Below are positions 1-3,778 of a DNA stretch of 5,141 bases, piece by piece. The notes beneath the pieces were generated by a model, which was not told where the DNA came from, searched no databases, and was given only the letters and a program-made list of their open reading frames with translations. The stretch is from Streptomyces katrae (GTDB taxonomy: Bacteria > Actinomycetota > Actinomycetes > Streptomycetales > Streptomycetaceae), in assembly GCF_000966975.1 (NCBI RefSeq), contig NZ_JZWV01000402.1:1-5141 (forward strand). Direction: 5' to 3'. Each line of letters begins with the position of its first letter. Positions within the stretch are counted from its first letter, which is position 1. A program made the translations under genes and the position numbers.

Positions 1-452
1 GCTCGGCCGCGCTCGGCCTCGCCACCGCCTGCCTCGCCGAACGGCTCGACGTGTACGACGACCTCCCCGCCGAGGCCCGCGAAGAGGCTCTCCTGCGCCA
101 GATCGACACCTACATCGAGCACAACCTCGGCGACCCGGAACTGACCCCCGGCGCGGTCGCCGCCCGCCACCACATCTCCCTGCGCCGCCTGCACCTGCTC
201 TTCCAGGGCCGCCCCGCGGGCGTCGCCGCCACCATCCGCGGCCGCCGCCTGGCGGCCGCCCGCGCCGACCTGCTCCGGCCCGACCTGACGCGCCGGCCGG
301 TGCACTCGATCGCCGCCCGCTGGGGCTTCAGCAGCGCCGCCGTCTTCAGCCGGGCGTTCCGCCAGGCGTACGGGACGAGCCCGACGGAACTGCGGCGCCG
401 ACGCGTTGCGCGCAAGGTCAACGATCCTTGCGCGCAACGCACATGCCGTTGA
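1..452 (+). CDS. AraC-family transcriptional regulator, C-terminal part (5' truncated by window edge)
   Basis: This is the DNA-binding half of an AraC/XylS-type activator. The reading frame is open from base 3 with no stop before the TGA at 450-452. A GTG at 51 lies inside the protein and is not taken as the start, because the sequence before it (AALGLATACLAERL) reads as continuous helix. About 149 residues are visible. They hold two helix-turn-helix units: the first around 'LTPGAVAARHHISLRRLHLLF', the second around 'IAARWGFSSAAVFSRAFRQ', followed by the AraC signature 'YGTSPTELR'. The missing N-terminal part would be the ligand-sensing domain, so the effector cannot be named. The last 16 or so residues (after TELRRRRV) are encoded by a perfect inverted repeat and look like non-conserved tail. 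The gene converges on the flotillin gene with a 49-base gap. The family is certain; target genes are unknown. Confidence 0.93.
   Translation, partial: SAALGLATACLAERLDVYDDLPAEAREEALLRQIDTYIEHNLGDPELTPGAVAARHHISLRRLHLLFQGRPAGVAATIRGRRLAAARADLLRPDLTRRPVHSIAARWGFSSAAVFSRAFRQAYGTSPTELRRRRVARKVNDPCAQRTCR
403..440. terminator. 15-bp perfect inverted repeat, likely terminator for the minus-strand flotillin transcript
   Basis: The arms GCGTTGCGCGCAAGG (403-417) and CCTTGCGCGCAACGC (426-440) are perfectly complementary with an 8-base loop. The element lies within the last codons of the AraC gene and ends 10 bases before its stop. For minus-strand transcripts it falls about 60-100 bases past the flotillin stop, a natural terminator position. 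There is no U-tract, which is common for actinobacterial terminators. Each arm also contains the 10-base palindrome TTGCGCGCAA (406-415 and 428-437), with starts 22 bases apart, so a protein-binding site is an alternative reading. Confidence 0.6.
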
Positions 453-457
453 GCGGC

Positions 458-474
458 ACCGATCTAGGATCGGT
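458..474. terminator. Intergenic 17-bp dyad between convergent genes
   Basis: ACCGATC (458-464) and GATCGGT (468-474) form a perfect 7-bp stem around the trinucleotide TAG. On the plus strand the dyad is followed by TTTCC, giving a very short U-rich stretch after an AraC transcript. It lies six bases past the AraC stop and 28 bases past the flotillin stop. It may be a modest bidirectional terminator, or an operator-like dyad. The stem is short, so the terminator call is tentative. Confidence 0.4.
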
Positions 475-501
475 TTCCGGCCATCGGCCGACGCACGCCG
501 G

Positions 502-2034
502 TCAGGCCCGTTCCTCGTCGATCGGGATCTGAGTCCGGCCAGGGCCTCTGCCGTTCACGGGGGTGACGGCAGAGGCCTTCGCTTCCCCGGCCCCCTCCTC
601 CTTCTGCTGCGCGGCCATCGAAGCCAGCAGCTGACGGGCCACGCCCAGCCCGGTACCGCCCATCGTCAGGGCCTTCGCGAACATCTCCGACATCCCCTCG
701 GCCCCGTTCAGCAGCACCATGTGCTCGACGTTGCCGAACGCGCCCGCGCCCGCCTGGACGATCGCCGGCCAGTTCTCCGCGAGCTGCTGGGCGACCACGG
801 CCTCCTGGTTCTCCGCGAGCGCCGCGGCCCGCGCCTTGATCGCCTCGGCCTCGGCCAGACCTTTGGCCTTGGCCGCCTCCGCCTGCGCGAGACCGTTCGC
901 CCGCGCCGACTCGGCCGCCGCGAGGCCCTTGGCCTGGGTGGCCGCCGCCTCCGCCTCACCGCTGACCCGGGTCGCGGTGGCCGCCGCGTGCCCGCGCGCC
1001 TCGGTGGCCTGGGCCTCGGCGGCCGCGGCCGTCTTGACCCGGGTGGCCTCGGCGGCGGCCGCCAGCTCGGTCTCCTTCGCCTTGGCCTGCGCCGCCGAGA
1101 TGCGGGCGTCGCGCTCCGCCTCGGCGAGCGTCCTCGTCTGGTACGCGGCCGCGTCCGCGGGCTTGCGCACGTCGGCCTGGAGCTGCTGCTCCCGCCGGTG
1201 CGCCTCCAGCTCCGCGACGCGGGTCTCCTGGACGACGACCTCCTGCCGGGCGGCCGCCTCGGACAGCGGGCCCGCCTGCCGGGCGGTGGCCGCGGCCTTG
1301 TCCCGTTCGGCCTGGTAGCCGGCCTGGAGGATCTCGCTGTCCCGGGTGGCCTCGGCCATCCGGGCGAACGCCGTCTGCTCGGCCTCGGTCGCCAGCCGGT
1401 TGGCCTCGGCCTGGGCGATGCGGGCGTCGCGCTGGACGGCGGCGGCGTGCGGCATCGCGAGGTTCTTGATGTAGCCGGTCGGGTCCTCGATCTCGTGGAT
1501 CTGCAACGAGTCCACGATCAGCCCGAGCTTCTCCATCTCGGTCCCGCAGGCCGCCCGGGTCTGCCCGGTCAGCTTCTCCCGGTCGCGGATCATGTCCTCG
1601 ACCGTCAGACCGCCGACGATGGACCGCAGATGGCCGGCGAAGACGATGTGCACGCGCTCGGGCATCATCTTCTGCTGGTCGAGGAAACGGCGCGCGGCGT
1701 TGGCGATGGACACGTAGTCGTCACCGATCTTGAAGATGACGACGCCCTTGACCCGCAGGGGGATGCCCTGGTGGGTCACGCAGTCCACGTTCAGCTGCGT
1801 CTCGTTGAGGTCCAGCGACAGCTTGCGCACCGCCTGCACGCCGGGCAGGACCAGCGTTCCGCGTCCGGTGACGATCCGGAAGCCCATGCCCTCGCCGATG
1901 CCCTCGGTCTTGTGCGTGGAACCGGAGATGACGAGCGCCTCGTTCGGTTCGGCCACCCGCCACATGAGCTTGAACAGGCCGATCAAGGCAATGATTGCGG
2001 CGAGAACCACTCCCGCCACGACGCCGATAGCCAT
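502..2034 (-). CDS. Flotillin / SPFH-domain membrane scaffold protein
   Basis: This is a flotillin-like protein of 510 residues. Flotillins are anchored to the inner face of the membrane, form large oligomers and organise functional membrane microdomains. Residues about 3-25 form a hydrophobic N-terminal anchor. The SPFH domain follows (about 28-200) with family motifs 'PNEALVISG' (30-38), 'GTLVLPGVQ' (59-67), 'LRSIVGGLTVEDMIRDRE' (136-153) and 'KLGLIVDSLQIHEIED' (169-184). Residues about 200-408 are a long Ala/Glu/Lys-rich coiled coil, ending in 11-residue repeats. The C-terminal domain (about 409-478, including 'NVEHMVLLNG') and a loose hydrophilic tail complete it. The ATG at 2034 is chosen because AAGGGGG lies eight bases upstream; an in-frame TTG at 2040 would be only two bases from that site. 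It is the last gene of the minus-strand group, 120 bases after the NfeD-like gene. Family and orientation are very secure; the cargo it organises is unknown. Confidence 0.96.
   Translation of the reverse strand: MAIGVVAGVVLAAIIALIGLFKLMWRVAEPNEALVISGSTHKTEGIGEGMGFRIVTGRGTLVLPGVQAVRKLSLDLNETQLNVDCVTHQGIPLRVKGVVIFKIGDDYVSIANAARRFLDQQKMMPERVHIVFAGHLRSIVGGLTVEDMIRDREKLTGQTRAACGTEMEKLGLIVDSLQIHEIEDPTGYIKNLAMPHAAAVQRDARIAQAEANRLATEAEQTAFARMAEATRDSEILQAGYQAERDKAAATARQAGPLSEAAARQEVVVQETRVAELEAHRREQQLQADVRKPADAAAYQTRTLAEAERDARISAAQAKAKETELAAAAEATRVKTAAAAEAQATEARGHAAATATRVSGEAEAAATQAKGLAAAESARANGLAQAEAAKAKGLAEAEAIKARAAALAENQEAVVAQQLAENWPAIVQAGAGAFGNVEHMVLLNGAEGMSEMFAKALTMGGTGLGVARQLLASMAAQQKEEGAGEAKASAVTPVNGRGPGRTQIPIDEERA
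543..577. terminator. 12-bp hairpin inside the flotillin 3' coding end, possible terminator for the AraC transcript
   Basis: The arms GGCCTCTGCCGT (543-554) and ACGGCAGAGGCC (566-577) pair perfectly. The stem can extend by CAC/GTG (556-558 with 563-565) past one bulged T, leaving a GGGG loop. At the base a G-U and an A-U pair (541-542 with 578-579) can be added. On the plus strand it lies about 90-125 bases beyond the AraC stop and is followed by TTCGCTTCC. It sits inside the flotillin coding sequence, encoding part of the weakly conserved tail 'KASAVTPVNGRGPG', so its coding cost is low. Confidence 0.5.
802..999 (-). repeat. Six 33-base units encoding 11-residue coiled-coil repeats in the flotillin
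   Basis: Read on the minus strand, this stretch encodes consecutive 11-residue units: ARGHAAATATR, VSGEAEAAATQ, AKGLAAAESAR, ANGLAQAEAAK, AKGLAEAEAIK and ARAAALAENQE. The three central units (835-933) are the most alike, following A-K/N-G-L-A-x-A-E-x-x-K/R. The 11-residue (hendecad) period suits an almost straight coiled coil. It probably grew by tandem duplication, since the DNA itself keeps a 33-base period. Confidence 0.75.
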
Positions 2035-2042
2035 CGGCAACG

Positions 2043-2049
2043 CCCCCTT
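2043..2049 (-). promoter_or_regulatory. Ribosome binding site deciding the flotillin start
   Basis: The minus strand reads AAGGGGG, eight bases before the ATG at 2034. This spacing is ideal for that ATG and too short for the in-frame TTG at 2040, so it fixes the start. Confidence 0.75.
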
Positions 2050-2053
2050 AGCG

Positions 2054-2071
2054 CGGTGCCGTTCGGCACCG
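2054..2071. promoter_or_regulatory. Perfect 8-bp dyad just upstream of the flotillin ribosome binding site
   Basis: CGGTGCCG (2054-2061) and CGGCACCG (2064-2071) flank a TT (AA on the minus strand). The dyad ends only four bases before the AAGGGGG site. In RNA it would form a GC-rich hairpin beside the ribosome binding site; as DNA it has the symmetry of an operator. It lies in the 120-base gap between the NfeD-like gene and the flotillin gene. The far part of that gap (about 2118-2150) is less GC-rich than its surroundings and could hold a promoter, but I recognise no consensus -10 or -35 there. Confidence 0.45.
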
Positions 2072-2154
2072 ACGGAGGTGAGTGTGCGCCTGCGCGGGGG
2101 TGGCGGAGAAGTGGCTGGATCATTCTTGTCGCCATCTTGATACGGGATCAGCCC

Positions 2155-2367
2155 TCAGCCGTCGTACACCTCCATCACGTACACGGTGCGCGGGGGCTGG
2201 TACTCCACGACGGTGACCACGGCCCCGACGCCGATCCGCCCGCGTTCCCCCAGAGCGGGGTAGGCGAGGAAGTGCTCGGCGCCGCCCCGGATGTGCAAGA
2301 TGACCTCCCCGACGAGCCCCGGCCCGACGACCCCGGTCACCCGCCCGGTCCTCCCCACCATGTCCAT
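2155..2367 (-). CDS. Small NfeD-like OB-fold protein, flotillin partner
   Basis: This 70-residue protein resembles the C-terminal OB-fold domain of NfeD proteins. Visible features are the opening 'GRTGRVTGVV', the 'PGLVGEVIL' turn and strand, 'GGAEHFLAY', 'IGVGAVVTVVEY' and the closing strand 'PPRTVYVMEV', all in the order expected for such a beta-barrel. NfeD proteins are typically encoded next to SPFH proteins; Bacillus YuaF beside flotillin YuaG is the classic case. This gene lies directly upstream of the flotillin on the same strand. Unlike YuaF it has no membrane segment, and none is encoded in frame upstream. The ATG at 2367 is chosen; an ATG at 2361 and a GTG at 2388 are alternatives, and none has a clear ribosome binding site. 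The frame also stays open far upstream, but that part is antisense-frame shadow of the DUF3027 gene. Confidence 0.8.
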   Translation of the reverse strand: MDMVGRTGRVTGVVGPGLVGEVILHIRGGAEHFLAYPALGERGRIGVGAVVTVVEYQPPRTVYVMEVYDG

Positions 2368-2438
2368 ACCGCGAGCGTACGACGCCACCGCGCCATGAAC
2401 AGCCCGCGCTGGGGCACCGGGCGCGGCCCCGGCAGGGT

Positions 2439-3356
2439 CTACGAGTGCCCCAGGTCCTCCGACGGCAGGTCCACCACCGGCACCGACCCGGTATCGGCAG
2501 CCGGCCGCAGCGGAAACTCGTCGATCGCCATCTCCGCCGGCCTCGGCGGCTTCGGCATCACCGCCGCCTCCGAATGCCCCCCGCACCCGTACGACAGCGA
2601 CACCAGCCGCCCGTCCGCCGGCCCGAACTCGTTCGCGCACACCCCGAAGGCCTGCCCCAGCGACCCCCCGATGGCCACCAGGAAGCCGCAGGACACGCAC
2701 GACGCCGGCGCGGCCTGCGCCATCGGCGTCTTCGCCCCGAAGGCCTCGTCCCAGCGGTCGGCGGCCGTGTGCAGCCCGTACCGGGACAGCACCCGCGCAC
2801 GCCGCATCCCCAGCTCTTCCGCGACGGACGTGATCGACCCGCGCGCCGGTGCGACCACCCGGTCGGTGACGTCGGCGTCCTCCGCCTCCACCAGCTCGGC
2901 CATCTCCGCCGAGACCGCCGAGTTCGGCGGCGGCGCGTCCTCGCCGCTGTACCCCGGCTCCAGCCGCAGGTCCTCGGCGTCCGTCGGGAGCAGGTCGCCC
3001 GGGCCCATGTCCCCCGGACGCAGCCGCTCGCTCCACGGCACCCACTCCGGCGCGAGCAGCGCGTCGTCACCCGGCAGCAGCACCGTTTCGTCCAGGGTGA
3101 CGTTCTTGGCGCGCGACGCGCGGGTGACGGTGACGGCCCAGCGCCAGCCCCGGTAGCCCGGTTCGTGGCACTCGAAGAAGTGAGTGACGACCCGGTCGCC
3201 CTCCGCTACGACGGAGACGTGCTCGCCCACCACACCGGGGTGGGCGGCCTCCTCGGCGGCCTCCCGGGCGAGCTCCACGGCCTCGGCGCACAGGCGGTCG
3301 GGGGCGGGGGTACGCGGGGTACGCGGGGTACGGCTTCGCGTCGTCGCAGCACTCAC
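2439..3356 (-). CDS. DUF3027-family conserved actinobacterial protein of unknown function
   Basis: The 305-residue product matches my memory of the DUF3027 family, widespread in Actinobacteria and without a known function. It is soluble, with no signal peptide or membrane segment. Conserved-looking blocks are 'VVTHFFECHEPGYRGWRWAV' (57-76), 'NVTLDETVLLPG' (85-96) and 'WVPWSERLRPGD' (105-116), then an acidic linker (about 125-165). Next is a basic stretch 'ELGMRRARVLSRYGLHTAADRW' split about 181-202. The C-terminal part has Cys220-x2-Cys223, Cys240 and Cys258-x2-His261, an arrangement suggesting a metal-binding site. The GTG at 3356 follows AGGAGAG (3373-3367) by ten bases. It is the first gene of the minus-strand group, 71 bases upstream of the NfeD-like gene, and is divergent from the MFS gene. 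The family call is confident; any enzymatic or regulatory role would be guesswork. Confidence 0.88.
   Translation of the reverse strand: MSAATTRSRTPRTPRTPAPDRLCAEAVELAREAAEEAAHPGVVGEHVSVVAEGDRVVTHFFECHEPGYRGWRWAVTVTRASRAKNVTLDETVLLPGDDALLAPEWVPWSERLRPGDMGPGDLLPTDAEDLRLEPGYSGEDAPPPNSAVSAEMAELVEAEDADVTDRVVAPARGSITSVAEELGMRRARVLSRYGLHTAADRWDEAFGAKTPMAQAAPASCVSCGFLVAIGGSLGQAFGVCANEFGPADGRLVSLSYGCGGHSEAAVMPKPPRPAEMAIDEFPLRPAADTGSVPVVDLPSEDLGHS
3306..3332 (-). repeat. Three 9-base tandem repeats at the start of the DUF3027 gene
   Basis: On the minus strand, CGTACCCCG occurs twice in a row (3332-3315), followed by a third copy, CGTACCCCC, differing in its last base (3314-3306). The units encode Arg-Thr-Pro three times (residues 9-17). 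The copy number probably varies between strains, because this precedes the conserved part of the protein. Confidence 0.85.
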
Positions 3357-3366
3357 AGGTCTCGTT

Positions 3367-3373
3367 CTCTCCT
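3367..3373 (-). promoter_or_regulatory. Ribosome binding site of the DUF3027 gene
   Basis: AGGAGAG on the minus strand ends ten bases before the GTG at 3356 and supports that start. Confidence 0.65.
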
Positions 3374-3393
3374 ACGCCGTCTCACGAGTGCGC

Positions 3394-3437
3394 CGTCCGT
3401 ACTGTCGTCCACAACGACCCGTCGGTCTCGTCCGTAC
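3394..3437. repeat. 9-base direct repeat in the DUF3027 promoter region
   Basis: CGTCCGTAC occurs at 3394-3402 and again at 3429-3437, starts 35 bases apart. The second copy overlaps the palindrome CGTACG (3433-3438). The pair flanks the dyad GTCGT/ACGAC (3404-3418). The block lies about 40-80 bases upstream of the DUF3027 start codon, where a promoter or operator would be expected. A binding function is inferred from position only. Confidence 0.4.
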
Positions 3438-3645
3438 GTAGCGCGGGCGGAGCGGACCAGAGGGCCGCGTCGACGTCCGCGCCCCGATCGGCCTCGGGCG
3501 CACCCCATGTGATCCATTCTGCGGGATCGCGAAGAGGCGCGCGGCCAAGAGCAACCGCCGGTGGCGCGCTACGCACGCTACCTCCTCCGACGCCTTCGGC
3601 CCACATGCGAGGTCCGATTCGCGGACATCGACGCCCTCCGGACCA

Positions 3646-3729
3646 CCCCCCGACCACCCCCGACCGCGCCCGGCCCGGACCCCGCGCCCGCCGCCCGCGC
3701 CCGCACCGCACCGCGCCCCGGCCCCGCCC
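3646..3729 (-). other. G-rich tract with strong G-quadruplex potential (minus strand)
   Basis: The plus strand has eleven runs of three or more C in 84 bases: 3646-3651, 3657-3661, 3669-3671, 3674-3676, 3680-3683, 3687-3689, 3694-3696, 3700-3702, 3716-3719, 3722-3725 and 3727-3729. On the minus strand these are G-runs, several separated by loops of only two to four bases, which fits the usual G-quadruplex pattern. The tract ends 50 bases before the MFS start, so the G-rich strand is the template for that gene's leader. Confidence 0.6.
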
Positions 3730-3778
3730 GGACGCGCCGGGGCGGGTCCCGGCAAGCGGTCTGGGGCACTATGTCCAA

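Larger units (their letters stand above)
3357..3778. other. Divergent intergenic region between the DUF3027 and MFS genes
   Basis: About 420 bases carry no gene I can support. Frames that stay open here give only Arg/Pro/Gly-rich low-complexity translations. It must hold promoters for both neighbours, but I see no convincing consensus -35/-10 pair on either strand. Small dyads present are: GTCGT/ACGAC (3404-3408, 3414-3418), CCCGA/TCGGG (3483-3487, 3494-3498), GATCC/GGATC (3511-3515, 3524-3528), GTCCG/CGGAC (3612-3616, 3622-3626) and CCCGCCC/GGGCGGG (3723-3729, 3740-3746). The last would be a stable hairpin in the MFS leader. An ATG at 3605 is in frame with the MFS gene but lacks a ribosome binding site. 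Confidence 0.7.

Noticed and set aside
802..999. CRISPR-like periodic repeats
   Set aside because: The 33-base period has no conserved repeat plus unique spacer pattern; it encodes coiled-coil repeats in frame.
2035..2040. TTG at 2040 as the flotillin start
   Set aside because: It lies two bases from the AAGGGGG ribosome binding site, whereas the ATG at 2034 has eight-base spacing.
2138..2150. TGATACGGGATCA dyad between the NfeD-like gene and flotillin
   Set aside because: The arms are only four bases, too weak to list as an operator.
2155..3045. A 296-codon reading of the NfeD-like gene starting at 3045
   Set aside because: Everything before about residue 226 is the shifted-frame shadow of the DUF3027 gene; only the last 70 residues look like real protein.
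406..3156. A 916-codon open frame on the plus strand, antisense to flotillin, the NfeD-like gene and DUF3027
   Set aside because: Its translation is Arg/Gly/Leu/Pro/His-rich without any recognisable domain. Stop-free antisense frames are expected opposite GC-rich genes with biased third positions.
3372..3755. Minus-strand open frame in the divergent intergenic region
   Set aside because: It has low-complexity composition, no recognisable domain and no good ribosome binding site, and overlaps the DUF3027 promoter region.
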